Under the pieces are notes generated by a model that ran no database searches, was not told the DNA's origin, and worked only from the letters and a program-made list of their open reading frames with translations. Below, piece after piece: positions 53,436 to 62,081 of a DNA stretch of 64,000 nt. Where the stretch lies: contig NZ_JBHULY010000039.1 in NCBI RefSeq assembly GCF_042684665.1, positions 310,001-374,000 on the forward strand. The letters run 5' to 3'. The first letter of the stretch is position 1, and each line of letters begins with the position of its first letter. Made by a program: the position numbers and the translations under genes. This stretch comes from Jejuia rubra (lineage in GTDB: Bacteria > Bacteroidota > Bacteroidia > Flavobacteriales > Flavobacteriaceae).

Positions 53436-54683
53436 ATGAGAAAACAGATTATTTTAGGCCTAGCTTTTTCAATTAGCATATTTTCATTTGCCCAGAAGAA
53501 AGAGCTAAAAACGGTAGAAAAGGCCATAAAACAAAACAATTTTGCAGAGGCGAAAACGCTTTTGTCACAAGTGGAGCCTATGTTGGGTTCTATGGATGAC
53601 GACTTAAAGGCCAAGTATCATTATTTAAATGGTTTGGCACTATATTCAAATGGAGCAGCCAATAACGCCGATTTGGACAAGGCATTAGTGTCCTTAGAAA
53701 AATCCGAAGGCGAATACAAAAAGGAGGTAGCGGAGTTAAAAACTCAGATGATGACAGGTATTCTGAATAAAGGCAATGAAGCATATGAAAATAAGAAATA
53801 TGGTCCAGCCTCAGATTATTTTGAAAAGCTATATGGTATAAGTAAAAAGGATACAGTTTATCTTTACTATGCCGCCGCCACTGCCGTAAATGTTCCTGAT
53901 TACGACCGTGCCTTGAAATTGTATGAAAAATTAAAGCAATTGGGCTATACTGGGATAACTAAACAGCTTTATGCGGTTAACGTTGCCACAGGGGAAAAAG
54001 AAAGTTTTCCAAACGATGCTATTAGGAAAGCTTCAGTTGCCTCTAAAACTCACAAGGACCCTACTGACGAAATGAGCGAATCCAAAAGAGGAGAGATTGT
54101 AAAGAATGTAGCTTTAATTTATGTTTCTCGGGGAGATGACGATAAGGCCATTAAGGCCATGGAAGACGCTAGAGCTGAAAACCCTGAAGATGTAGGCCTT
54201 ATAATTTCAGAAGCAAATATCCATTATAAAATGGGTAACACCGAAAAATTCCAGGAGCTTTTAAAAAAGGCAACAGAAATGGAACCTGATAATGCCGAAT
54301 TGCAATACAATTTAGGAGTTATCGCTGCCGAATCCGATCATCCAGAAGAAGCCAAGGCATACTACAAGAAAGCCATAGAACTGAACCCAGATTACGTTAA
54401 CGCATACATCAATTCTGCCGTATTGGTATTAAGTGAAGAAAGCAAAATAATTGAGCAGATGAACAACTTGGGAAGTTCCGCAGCAGACGATAGAAAGTAT
54501 GAGGAACTGAAGGAGAAGCGCCAATCTATATACAAAGAAGCAATACCGTTTTTGGAAAAGGCTTTGGAAATAAATCCTAAGAGCGAAAGTGCAGCCACTA
54601 CTTTAATGAATATTTACAGTGTGCTGGGCGAAACCGACAAATATAAGGCGATGAAAGCCAAAGTAGAAGCCATGGGTGGGTAA
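53436..54683 (+). CDS. Exported tetratricopeptide-repeat protein
   Basis: The 415-residue protein has signal peptide RKQIILGLAFSISIFSFAQ and at least four TPR-like helical pairs (AKYHYLNGLALYSNGAANN, AEANIHYKMGNTEKF-like, NAELQYNLGVIAAESDHPEEA, ALEINPKSESAATTLMNIY). It is a protein-interaction scaffold in the periplasm. Its proximity to gyrA suggests co-transcription, a pairing common in Flavobacteriia. Function unknown. Confidence 0.85.
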   Translation: MRKQIILGLAFSISIFSFAQKKELKTVEKAIKQNNFAEAKTLLSQVEPMLGSMDDDLKAKYHYLNGLALYSNGAANNADLDKALVSLEKSEGEYKKEVAELKTQMMTGILNKGNEAYENKKYGPASDYFEKLYGISKKDTVYLYYAAATAVNVPDYDRALKLYEKLKQLGYTGITKQLYAVNVATGEKESFPNDAIRKASVASKTHKDPTDEMSESKRGEIVKNVALIYVSRGDDDKAIKAMEDARAENPEDVGLIISEANIHYKMGNTEKFQELLKKATEMEPDNAELQYNLGVIAAESDHPEEAKAYYKKAIELNPDYVNAYINSAVLVLSEESKIIEQMNNLGSSAADDRKYEELKEKRQSIYKEAIPFLEKALEINPKSESAATTLMNIYSVLGETDKYKAMKAKVEAMGG

Positions 54684-54705
54684 TCAATACTTCACCACAG
54701 GTTGA

Positions 54706-54742
54706 AAAAATCCGGAGTTTCATAGCTCCGGATTTTTTGTTT
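54706..54742. terminator. Bidirectional terminator
   Basis: AAATCCGGAG pairs with CTCCGGATTT (54709-54733) around a TTTCATAG-type loop, with A and T runs on either side, between the converging TPR and rocD genes. Confidence 0.88.
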
Positions 54743-54750
54743 AATCCCTT

Positions 54751-56031
54751 TTACTTCTCAAATTCCTTAAGCGTTGAAACGATTATTGAAACACAATCTA
54801 GTAATTGATCTTCTGTCATTACCAATGGCGGTGCAAAGCGAATAATATTCCCATGCGTTGGTTTTGCCAATAAACCATTGTCTCTAAGTGCAAGGCAGAT
54901 ATCCCAAGCCTTATTGGATTTCTCATCATCGTTAATTACAATGGCATTCAGAAGCCCCTTTCCTCTTACTAATTTTACAAGGGAGCTATTTTCAATGTAT
55001 TTGTTTAATTCTTCCCGGAATAATTTCCCCAACTTATGAGCGTTTTCCGCCAGATTTTCTTCTTGAATTACTTTCAGTGCGGCTATAGCCACGGCTGCCG
55101 CAACGGGGTTGCCTCCAAATGTACTACCGTGGTTACCGGGTCTTATTACATTCATAATACTATCGTTGGCCAATACGGCACTTACGGGATAGGCTCCTCC
55201 GCTTAACGCTTTTCCAAGAATTAGTACATCTGGTTTGACATCTGGAGTACCACTACACATTTTATTCTTACAAGAGCAGTTGCCGCAAGTGGCCAATAAA
55301 CGTCCAGTTCTTGCAATTCCCGTTTGAACTTCATCAGCAATAAATAAAACATTGTATTGCTCGCATAAAGCCTTGGCTTTGGCCAAATAGACTTCGCTGG
55401 GAACATAAACTCCCGCTTCACCTTGAATTGGCTCTACTAAAAAACCAGCAATGTTTGAATTGTTCTTTAGTACATCTTCTAATGCCTCAATATTGTCATA
55501 TTCAATTTTGATAAATCCCTTGGTATAAGGCCCGAAATTTTCACGGGCTGTAGCGTCGTTTGAAAATGAAATAATCGTCGTAGTCCTTCCATGGAAGTTG
55601 TTTTCACAGACCACAATTTCAGCTTTATTTTGATCAATACCTTTGACTTCGTAAGCCCATTTTCGGGCAATTTTCAAGGCAGTTTCAACAGCTTCCGCCC
55701 CAGTATTCATTGGTAATAGTTTATCAAAACCAAATAGTTCACATGCAAATTTTTCGTATTGCCCTAATTTGTCATTGTAAAAAGCCCTTGATGTCAAAGT
55801 TAATTCCTGAGCTTGCTCAGTCATAGCATTCACAATTTTCGGATGGCAATGCCCTTGGTTAACTGCTGAATAAGCGGATAAAAAATCATAATACTTTTTG
55901 CCTTCAACATCCCAGACATGGACTCCTTTGCCACGGGTCAGTACCACTGGTAACGGATGGTAGTTATGCGCACCATACTTGTTTTCTAAGGCAATTGCAT
56001 CACCTGAAGTTAATTGTTCTAAAACAGTCAT
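54751..56031 (-). CDS. rocD: Ornithine--oxo-acid transaminase
   Basis: The 426-residue class III PLP aminotransferase has YSAVNQGHCHPKIV, GAEAVETALKIARKWAY, FIADEVQTGIARTGR and the PLP lysine in LILGKALSGGAYPVSAV. It converts ornithine and 2-oxoglutarate to glutamate-5-semialdehyde. The start at 56031 (MTVLEQLTSGDAIALENKYG) fits family length. A CxC-rich insert ATCGNCSCKNKMCSG near residue 260 is unusual and may bind a metal. Confidence 0.9.
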   Translation of the reverse strand: MTVLEQLTSGDAIALENKYGAHNYHPLPVVLTRGKGVHVWDVEGKKYYDFLSAYSAVNQGHCHPKIVNAMTEQAQELTLTSRAFYNDKLGQYEKFACELFGFDKLLPMNTGAEAVETALKIARKWAYEVKGIDQNKAEIVVCENNFHGRTTTIISFSNDATARENFGPYTKGFIKIEYDNIEALEDVLKNNSNIAGFLVEPIQGEAGVYVPSEVYLAKAKALCEQYNVLFIADEVQTGIARTGRLLATCGNCSCKNKMCSGTPDVKPDVLILGKALSGGAYPVSAVLANDSIMNVIRPGNHGSTFGGNPVAAAVAIAALKVIQEENLAENAHKLGKLFREELNKYIENSSLVKLVRGKGLLNAIVINDDEKSNKAWDICLALRDNGLLAKPTHGNIIRFAPPLVMTEDQLLDCVSIIVSTLKEFEK

Positions 56032-56155
56032 TTTAAGATAATTTAAAATATTTACCTTGTTCATTATGTGAAATATCTAAAATATCATCATAATAATTAA
56101 GTGCCGCTAAGCGGATAAAATAACCATTCCTTCTGTACCTTTATTCTTTCGGAAA

Positions 56156-56173
56156 TCCCAATAGTTATCGGGA
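56156..56173. repeat. Imperfect palindrome TCCCAATAGTTATCGGGA
   Basis: This 18-bp near-palindrome has one mismatched arm pair and resembles the TCCCGATAGCTATCGGGA repeat seen between flavobacterial genes. It lies in the 220-bp gap between rocD and the DUF6768 gene, which otherwise shows nothing identifiable. Confidence 0.5.
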
Positions 56174-56251
56174 CGAAAAAGCAGCGTGGGAGAGAAATCA
56201 TCCCTGGACAGGTGTGCAAGTTAATAAATATTGACAGCTTTCCAAAAAACG

Positions 56252-56638
56252 CTACGCCTTCAATTTATGGGATAGAGAAGATACTTGCAGTTCTAAACGT
56301 TTAATTTCACGGGTCAAAGCATTTCTATGTATCTGCATCCAAATGTAGATTTTAATCATGCTCATTGTTAAAAAACACAGTAATGTGGCCCCAACCCAAA
56401 GTAAGAGGTCATTGGTGTTTTCAACTTCCATGGTTTGGATGATGCAATAGATCAGTAAAATAAACACCAGTACGTTAACGGCATTCATAATCAAGGCGAT
56501 CCATGAGTTTTTTCCTTTAAAAACGCCCCAAAGCATTTGAAGTATATTTTGCTCGTCCAATTCATCATAGAATTTGGCCTCTTCCTCTGTTAAAGTTTCC
56601 TTGATCAATTTGTCAATGTCTTCCATATTAGTTTTCAT
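56252..56638 (-). CDS. DUF6768-like membrane protein, possible anti-sigma partner
   Basis: The 128-residue protein has a cytoplasmic N-terminal acidic helix (EDIDKLIKETLTEEEAKFYDEL) and two membrane helices (IALIMNAVNVLVFILLIYCI; LLLWVGATLLCFLTMSMIKIY). It overlaps the ECF sigma gene by 11 bp. Position and topology suggest it binds and restrains that sigma factor, although this is inference. Confidence 0.75.
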   Translation of the reverse strand: MKTNMEDIDKLIKETLTEEEAKFYDELDEQNILQMLWGVFKGKNSWIALIMNAVNVLVFILLIYCIIQTMEVENTNDLLLWVGATLLCFLTMSMIKIYIWMQIHRNALTREIKRLELQVSSLSHKLKA

Positions 56639-57191
56639 AACGATATTGTTTTAAAAGTTGTTTTAATTTTTCGCGTGAATGGAACAGTCTTGATTTTGTT
56701 GTTCCAACAGATATATTCAAAGTTTTGCTTATCTCTTTAAGCGAGTAATCTTCAGCATAAAATAATTTAATGACTATTTGCTGTTGGGGTGGTAAAAGGT
56801 TGATGGCTTCCAAGAGTTTCACCTTTAGTTGCTCTTTTATGTCCGCTCCCTCATCTGGCGAACTTAAAATTTCCTCTTTATGTTTCATCTGCTCCATATG
56901 CTTTTGGCTTCGCTTTTTCTTGTTCAACCAGTCCATAGATTTGTTGCAAACGATACGCAATCCCCAGCTTCCGAAGCTTTCAGGTTTTTCTAGAGTGTTT
57001 ATTTTGTTTATTATGACAGTCCAGCTTTCTTGTGCAATATCTTTTGCAACATCCGCATCTTTTACTAGCCAGTATGCTTTTTCGCAAAAGGTTTTGTGCC
57101 AGCGTTTTACCAATGTATTTAATGCTGTTTTGTCCCCTGATTGAAATTTCAGAATAAGCTCACGGTCTATGTCATTTTGGTATTTCGCCAT
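56628..57191 (-). CDS. ECF-type RNA polymerase sigma factor (second)
   Basis: The 187-residue sigma-70 family protein has region 2 (WLVKDADVAKDIAQESWTVII, WGLRIVCNKSMDWL) and region 4 (VIKLFYAEDYSLKEISKTLN, VGTTKSRLFHSREKLK). It forms a two-gene unit with the DUF6768 membrane protein. CGTCTA upstream on the minus strand (around 57218) is a candidate ECF -10 element. Confidence 0.87.
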   Translation of the reverse strand: MAKYQNDIDRELILKFQSGDKTALNTLVKRWHKTFCEKAYWLVKDADVAKDIAQESWTVIINKINTLEKPESFGSWGLRIVCNKSMDWLNKKKRSQKHMEQMKHKEEILSSPDEGADIKEQLKVKLLEAINLLPPQQQIVIKLFYAEDYSLKEISKTLNISVGTTKSRLFHSREKLKQLLKQYRYEN

Positions 57192-57320
57192 TGAAATATC
57201 ACCCTTTTAATTGCTAGACGGATAAAAGTGAAAAAGGTTCATTTCTATATAAAAATGGAAAAGATTAAAGTTAACCCAAATAAATCAGCATTTATTTATG
57301 GCTATTGTTATTTTTGCACC

Positions 57321-58730
57321 ATGCCTAGAAAAAAGCGACATCAGGTATTTGAAAACCTGGAGGTGATTGATGCAGGAGCCAAGGGAAAAACCGTGGCCAA
57401 AGCACCTGACGGGAAGGTGGTATTTCTGCCTAATGCCGTGCCTGGTGATGTGGTAGATGTTCAAACCTTTAAAAAGCGAAAGGCTTATTACGAAGGCAAG
57501 GCCACAAATTTTCATAAGCTTTCAGAAAAACGCGTGGCACCTGTTTGTCATTACTTTGGTACTTGTGGCGGTTGTAAATGGCAGGACATGGGTTATGAGC
57601 ATCAGTTGTACTACAAACAAAAAGAGGTGGTGAACAACCTCACTCGAATTGGTCATCTGGAATTGCCTAGTATTACTCCAATTTTAGGCTCAAAAGAGCA
57701 GTACTTTTATAGGAACAAAATGGAGTTTTCCTTTAGCGATAGTCGATGGCTCACGCAGGAGGAAATCCAGTCAGATAAAGATTTAGGAGATAGAAATGCC
57801 CTCGGGTTTCATATTCCGGGCATGTGGGACAAGATTTTAGATATTGAGAAGTGCCATTTGCAACGTGATCCATCCAATGCCATTCGGAATGCGGTAAAGC
57901 AATTTGCCGTTGAAAATGGAATGTCATTTTTTAATACAAGGCAACAATCCGGATTTTTACGGACTATGATGATTCGTACATCCAGTATTGGAGATGTGAT
58001 GGTCTTATTGCAGTTTTTTAAAGAAGATGTGGCGCAACGGGAGCTGCTTTTGGATTTCTTGACTGAAACATTTCCTGAGATTACCTCTCTATTGTATGTG
58101 ATTAACAGCAAAGGCAATGATACCATTTATGATCAAGAGGTAATTTGCTATCATGGGCAAGATCATATTTTTGAGGAAATGGAAGGGTTGCGTTTTAAAA
58201 TAAACGCAAAGTCCTTTTATCAGACCAATTCCGAACAAGCCTATGAATTGTACAAAATCACTAGGGAGTTTGCGGATTTAAAAGGGGATGAGTTGGTATA
58301 TGATTTATATACAGGTACGGGAACCATTGCTCAATTTGTTTCAAAAAAAGCAAAGAAAGTGGTAGGCATAGAGTCCGTTCCCGATGCCATTGCTGCAGCC
58401 GAAGAGAACGCACAATTAAATGGGATTGATAACGTTGAATTTGTGGTTGGGGATATGAAGCAGGTATTCAATGATGCCTTTATTGCCAAACACGGGCAAC
58501 CGGATGTGGTCATTACAGACCCGCCACGCGATGGGATGCACAAGGATGTTGTTGCTCAGTTGCTCAATATTGGGGCTCAAAAGATTGTGTATGTAAGCTG
58601 TAACAGTGCCACACAAGCACGTGACTTGGCATTGATGAAAGATATGTACAATGTTGTGAAAGTACAACCTGTAGATATGTTTCCGCAAACCTTTCATGTA
58701 GAAAATGTGGTTTTATTGCAAAAACGTTAA
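57321..58730 (+). CDS. rlmD: 23S rRNA (uracil-C5)-methyltransferase RlmD
   Basis: The 469-residue enzyme has an N-terminal TRAM domain, [4Fe-4S] cysteines in CHYFGTCGGCKWQ, an RNA m5U methyltransferase domain with SAM motif VYDLYTGTGTIAQF, ITDPPRDGMH, and catalytic Cys in YVSCNSATQARDL. It methylates a uridine in 23S rRNA. The start at 57321 (MPRKKRHQVFENL) is preferred to the frame opening at 57228, which adds 31 residues unlike the family. Confidence 0.9.
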   Translation: MPRKKRHQVFENLEVIDAGAKGKTVAKAPDGKVVFLPNAVPGDVVDVQTFKKRKAYYEGKATNFHKLSEKRVAPVCHYFGTCGGCKWQDMGYEHQLYYKQKEVVNNLTRIGHLELPSITPILGSKEQYFYRNKMEFSFSDSRWLTQEEIQSDKDLGDRNALGFHIPGMWDKILDIEKCHLQRDPSNAIRNAVKQFAVENGMSFFNTRQQSGFLRTMMIRTSSIGDVMVLLQFFKEDVAQRELLLDFLTETFPEITSLLYVINSKGNDTIYDQEVICYHGQDHIFEEMEGLRFKINAKSFYQTNSEQAYELYKITREFADLKGDELVYDLYTGTGTIAQFVSKKAKKVVGIESVPDAIAAAEENAQLNGIDNVEFVVGDMKQVFNDAFIAKHGQPDVVITDPPRDGMHKDVVAQLLNIGAQKIVYVSCNSATQARDLALMKDMYNVVKVQPVDMFPQTFHVENVVLLQKR

Positions 58731-58806
58731 AAAGGTTTATTTGTTAACGAGTACAAAGCACAACTAAACAAATAAACCCATCAACGAATAAACATATCAA
58801 ATATTG

Positions 58807-59346
58807 ATGAAGAAAATAAGTGTACTGGTTTTAATGCTATTTATAGTGGGCAATTACAGTTGCGAACGCGACGACCTTTGTCCCGATTCTACGCCAACCA
58901 CTCCCAAATTAATTATTGAAAGTTTTGATATTTCCGATCAGGAGGAAAGCAAGAACATTTTTGATTTGCGTATTGTAGGGCAGGGTAAGGAAAACCCGCT
59001 TTCCATTTTTTTGCCTGGAACAGAAAATGAAGTTACTTATGATGGTACGGGAAATGTCTCTACAATATACCTTCCTTTACGAACGGATGGCGATGAAACC
59101 GTCTATACTTTTATTCAGGAGTATGCCGTGGATGACGATGGCAATCCTACCGAAGGGGAGACGGACACCGTGACCATTCGATATGAAAGGGAAGAAGTTT
59201 ACGTGTCTCGGGCCTGTGGCTATAAAACTATTTTTAAAAATGTAACTGTTACGCCAGGTGATGGTTGGGTTACTCAAATTCAAGCAATCAATTCAAACCA
59301 AACTGTAGAAGATGAAAATGAAACACACTTTAAGCTTTTGTTTTAG
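58807..59346 (+). CDS. DUF6452 lipoprotein
   Basis: The 179-residue lipoprotein (LMLFIVGNYSC) with CERDDLCPDSTPTTPKLIIE after the lipobox is typical of DUF6452. It overlaps the next gene by 35 bp. The order rlmD-DUF6452-DUF6048 is a recurring flavobacterial arrangement. Likely an outer-membrane lipoprotein of unknown role. The ATG at 58807 is preferred over TTG at 58804. Confidence 0.82.
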   Translation: MKKISVLVLMLFIVGNYSCERDDLCPDSTPTTPKLIIESFDISDQEESKNIFDLRIVGQGKENPLSIFLPGTENEVTYDGTGNVSTIYLPLRTDGDETVYTFIQEYAVDDDGNPTEGETDTVTIRYEREEVYVSRACGYKTIFKNVTVTPGDGWVTQIQAINSNQTVEDENETHFKLLF

Positions 59347-60061
59347 CATCATATTATTTTTTTGGATTGGAACCGATGTTGCCACAGCACAGGATGATAC
59401 CGAACAAGAAACTTCCAATGACTCCATTACCGTGAAGGTGAAATACGGTTTGCGATTTGGGGTGGATACCAGCAAATTGATACGAACCTTTTTGGATGAT
59501 GAATACACAGGTTTTGAGGTTGTAGCCGATTACCGCCTCACAAAAAAACTGTACATCGCGGGAGAGTTGGGTAACGAAACCAAAGATAATATCACGGATT
59601 TTTTGGATGTGACCACCACCGGAAGCTACCTTAGGGCGGGTATTGATTATAATCTTTACCAAAACTGGCTGGACATGGACAATATGGTCTATTTTGGGTT
59701 TAGGGTAGGTGCCAGTACCTTTAACCACACCATAAATTCATTCAATGTGTATAGTACGAATCAATATTGGGAACCCCAATTTACGGCTCCAACGGAGATC
59801 AAAAAAGATGGGCTTTCGGCAATTTGGTCTGAATTGGTAATTGGTATCAAGGCCGAATTGTTCAACAACCTTTATATGGGTCTGAACGTACAACTTAAAG
59901 CTTTGATTTCGGAAACCATCCCCGATAATTTTGAAAATATCTACATTCCGGGCTATCAAAAAACCTATGACAGCTCTCGATTAGGCTCTGGTTATGCCTA
60001 CACTATAACCTATAGGCTTCCTTTGTATAAGAAGGACAAGGTGATTGTGCCGATTGAGTAA
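59312..60061 (+). CDS. DUF6048 outer-membrane beta-barrel protein
   Basis: The 249-residue protein has a signal peptide (LSFCFSIILFFWIGTDVATA) and barrel strands with alternating hydrophobic residues (YGLRFGVDTSKLI, MVYFGFRVGASTF, LYMGLNVQLKAL, YAYTITYRLPLY). Its partner lipoprotein precedes it, so the two probably form one outer-membrane complex. Function unknown. Confidence 0.82.
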   Translation: MKMKHTLSFCFSIILFFWIGTDVATAQDDTEQETSNDSITVKVKYGLRFGVDTSKLIRTFLDDEYTGFEVVADYRLTKKLYIAGELGNETKDNITDFLDVTTTGSYLRAGIDYNLYQNWLDMDNMVYFGFRVGASTFNHTINSFNVYSTNQYWEPQFTAPTEIKKDGLSAIWSELVIGIKAELFNNLYMGLNVQLKALISETIPDNFENIYIPGYQKTYDSSRLGSGYAYTITYRLPLYKKDKVIVPIE

Positions 60062-60070
60062 GGTTACTTT

Positions 60071-60192
60071 GTCATTGTGAGGACGCAGGACGAAGCAATC
60101 TAGGATTGTTCCTTTTAAGGATGAGATTACTTCAGTCGTACCTCCCTCGTAATGACGGGACGAGCGTCATTGCGAGCAAAGCGAAGCAATCT
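60071..60192. repeat. Palindromic repeat copy 1 plus half copy
   Basis: Copy 1 runs 60071-60156, from GTCATTGTGAGG to CTCGTAATGAC, with inner arms GAAGCAATCT and GAGATTACTTC. A half copy (GTCATTGCGAG ... GAAGCAATCT) follows at 60165-60192. It can fold into a long imperfect hairpin. Confidence 0.75.
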
Positions 60193-60215
60193 TTAAATTA
60201 AAACACGACTAAACC

Positions 60216-60521
60216 TCAATCAAAATAAAACAACCATCCGTCAGACAGGTCATTCCATTCAGGATTGTCTTCATTGATTAAATTCTCTTTTCGTTTACGG
60301 TTTCCGGATTTTAATTGCTTCTCTCTGGCTATGGCATCATTGATATCTGAAAAGGTTTCAAAATAAACGAGTTTATCACAATTGTATTTAGCGGTGAATC
60401 CTTTTAATGCCTTGGTTTTATGTTGATAGATACGCTTTTCTAAATTTGAGGTAACACCAATATAAATAACAGTATTGTTCTGATTGGTCAAGAAATAAAC
60501 GTAGGATTTGTGCATGTTCAA
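60216..60521 (-). CDS. GIY-YIG nuclease-family protein
   Basis: The 101-residue protein has the GIY-YIG fold: YVYFLTN and VIYIGVTSNLEKRIYQHK with the conserved Tyr and Arg, and a Glu in AIAREKQLKSGNRKRKE. It resembles the UhpC/UPF0213-type small nucleases common in Bacteroidota. It sits between palindromic repeat copies on both sides. A DNA-nicking or structure-cutting role is possible; the target is unknown. Confidence 0.88.
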   Translation of the reverse strand: MNMHKSYVYFLTNQNNTVIYIGVTSNLEKRIYQHKTKALKGFTAKYNCDKLVYFETFSDINDAIAREKQLKSGNRKRKENLINEDNPEWNDLSDGWLFYFD

Positions 60522-60536
60522 ATATAATTATTCTCC

Positions 60537-60813
60537 GTCATTGCGAGGACGAAGGACGAAGCAATCTCGGATTCGGCTTTTTGATGATTGAGATTACTTC
60601 GTCGCCCACTCCTCGTAATGACGCGGAGGACGTGGCAATCTTTCTTTACGTCATTGCGAACGCAGTGAAGCAATCTTTATAATGTTATAAGGGTATAGGT
60701 TGAGATTACTTCGTCGCGGCCTCCTTCGTAATGACGTTGGGCTCGTCCTTGCTAGTGGAACGAAGCAATCTAGGATTAGCCTTGAAAGGAACAAGATTGC
60801 TTTACTTCGGTCA
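60537..60813. repeat. Palindromic repeat copies 2, 3 and a degraded copy
   Basis: Copy 2 spans 60537-60622 and copy 3 spans 60650-60735, each about 86 bp with ends GTCATTGCGA and TCGTAATGAC and inner arms GAAGCAATCT / GAGATTACTTCG. A degraded copy lies at about 60743-60813. These fill most of the 414-bp gap before the next gene and are of the same family as the repeats at 60071. Confidence 0.75.
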
Positions 60814-60906
60814 CCTAAGTACAGGCTTGATAGTTCCCAACCTATTATAATGTCATAATTGTTGATAATTTCTTTCAATACGCATAGATTTTCTGATATT
60901 TCAGAT

Positions 60907-60914
60907 TAACTTTG
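60907..60914 (+). promoter_or_regulatory. -7 box upstream of the orphan gene at 60936
   Basis: TAACTTTG matches the -7 consensus, so the TTG at 60912 is promoter and not a start codon. Confidence 0.45.
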
Positions 60915-60935
60915 AAGAGATTTTTTTATGAATTT

Positions 60936-61850
60936 ATGTGGGTTAAGTTAATTATAACATTCATTACACTATTGTTGCTTTTCGATGAAACTTTTAAGGT
61001 AATTGAGAAAGTTAGTAGCAAGTATAAACGAAGGGTATTGTTAGCTTTTTTGATTGTTCTGTCAGTTTTGTCAATTTTTGATGTAGTCAATGAAGTTAAT
61101 GAAGGTGATGAATTGATTGAAAAGGCAAATACAATAATTAGGCAGTCTGATACTTTGACTGTTAATACAAGGTTGATTGAAGAGGATTTAAGGAAAAATA
61201 TTGAATCAGTAAAGGAAACAGGGAAAAGCCTCGCGAAAATTGATAGTGTTTTAAAAGGGGTGAGAGATAGTGTATCTGATCAAGTGGAAATTTTAAAAGG
61301 GGCTGTAGAAAAGTCGAAAGAATTAGTTAGATTGGAGGAGGTGAAATTTAGACAGAATGAAGCGAAATTAATAATAAATAGTAAAAAGGCATATCTAATT
61401 AGAGATACTATAAATAGCTCAATGTTAGAGTTTAAATATACCTTTGAAAACAAAGGGCAAAGAGATGCCAAAAATATCAAGCCAGTAGTAAAAATATACT
61501 ATTATAGATCTTCAAAAGACGAACTCAATAGTATAAATATGAAAAGGATAAATGATCAAATTCTACCATTAAAGATGGCAAATAGCGATGGAATTGATCA
61601 ATGGTTCTCGTTGAAAATTAACATAAATCCTAATGAATTAGATAAGGTGATATTTGTTTTGGGAATTAATTATACCGATGATTTTTCTTATAGAAGACTA
61701 AAAACATGTGCTTACTTAGTTGGGGAGAACTTAACGGAAGATACTATTGATTTGGTTTTATTAAATGATAGATATATGAGCAGATTATTAAATAAAAAAC
61801 TTTCTGAAGATGCTCTCCATGATTATTTGATAGAACTCAAAAATTTATGA
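60936..61850 (+). CDS. Orphan membrane protein with coiled coil
   Basis: The 304-residue protein has two N-terminal membrane helices (LIITFITLLLLF; VLLAFLIVLSVLSIFDVV), a coiled-coil region around residues 60-130 (EKANTIIRQSDTLTVNTRL; KSLAKIDSVLKGVRDSVSD) and a C-terminal beta-rich domain with FKYTFENKGQRDAKNIKP, reminiscent of a CARDB-like fold. No family recognised. Its codon use is noticeably AT-richer than the neighbouring housekeeping genes, and it is framed by repeats, hinting at acquisition. Confidence 0.6.
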   Translation: MWVKLIITFITLLLLFDETFKVIEKVSSKYKRRVLLAFLIVLSVLSIFDVVNEVNEGDELIEKANTIIRQSDTLTVNTRLIEEDLRKNIESVKETGKSLAKIDSVLKGVRDSVSDQVEILKGAVEKSKELVRLEEVKFRQNEAKLIINSKKAYLIRDTINSSMLEFKYTFENKGQRDAKNIKPVVKIYYYRSSKDELNSINMKRINDQILPLKMANSDGIDQWFSLKININPNELDKVIFVLGINYTDDFSYRRLKTCAYLVGENLTEDTIDLVLLNDRYMSRLLNKKLSEDALHDYLIELKNL

Positions 61851-61935
61851 AGTAATATCACCCCATATACTTCCCCTTCTTGCCCCCTCATACATCCACA
61901 TATTTTACCAAACGGGATTTAATTTTAATTTCTGA

Positions 61936-62013
61936 GTCATTTCGACGACAGGAGAAATCACATAATGCTTATCGCATCTGAGGATGAGATTCCTCACGTG
62001 CGTTCGGAATGAC
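61936..62013. repeat. Palindromic element, second repeat family
   Basis: GTCATTTCGACG (start) and CGTTCGGAATGAC (end) are complementary ends around inner arms GGAGAAATC and GAGATTCCTC. This is a different family from the GTCATTGCGAG repeats but has the same hairpin architecture. It fills much of the 231-bp gap between the orphan gene and rlmL. Confidence 0.65.
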
Positions 62014-62081
62014 ATTCGACTGTTATTTTGATTCAAGCTTAAATTTTGAAACCAAAAGATACTTGCTTTCTCAGGTATTTG

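Noticed and set aside
60071..60813. CRISPR array
   Set aside because: The repeats are long, palindromic, imperfect and unevenly spaced, with no uniform spacers and no cas genes.
60912..60914. TTG start for the orphan gene
   Set aside because: It lies inside a perfect -7 promoter box; the in-frame ATG at 60936 begins a good membrane helix.
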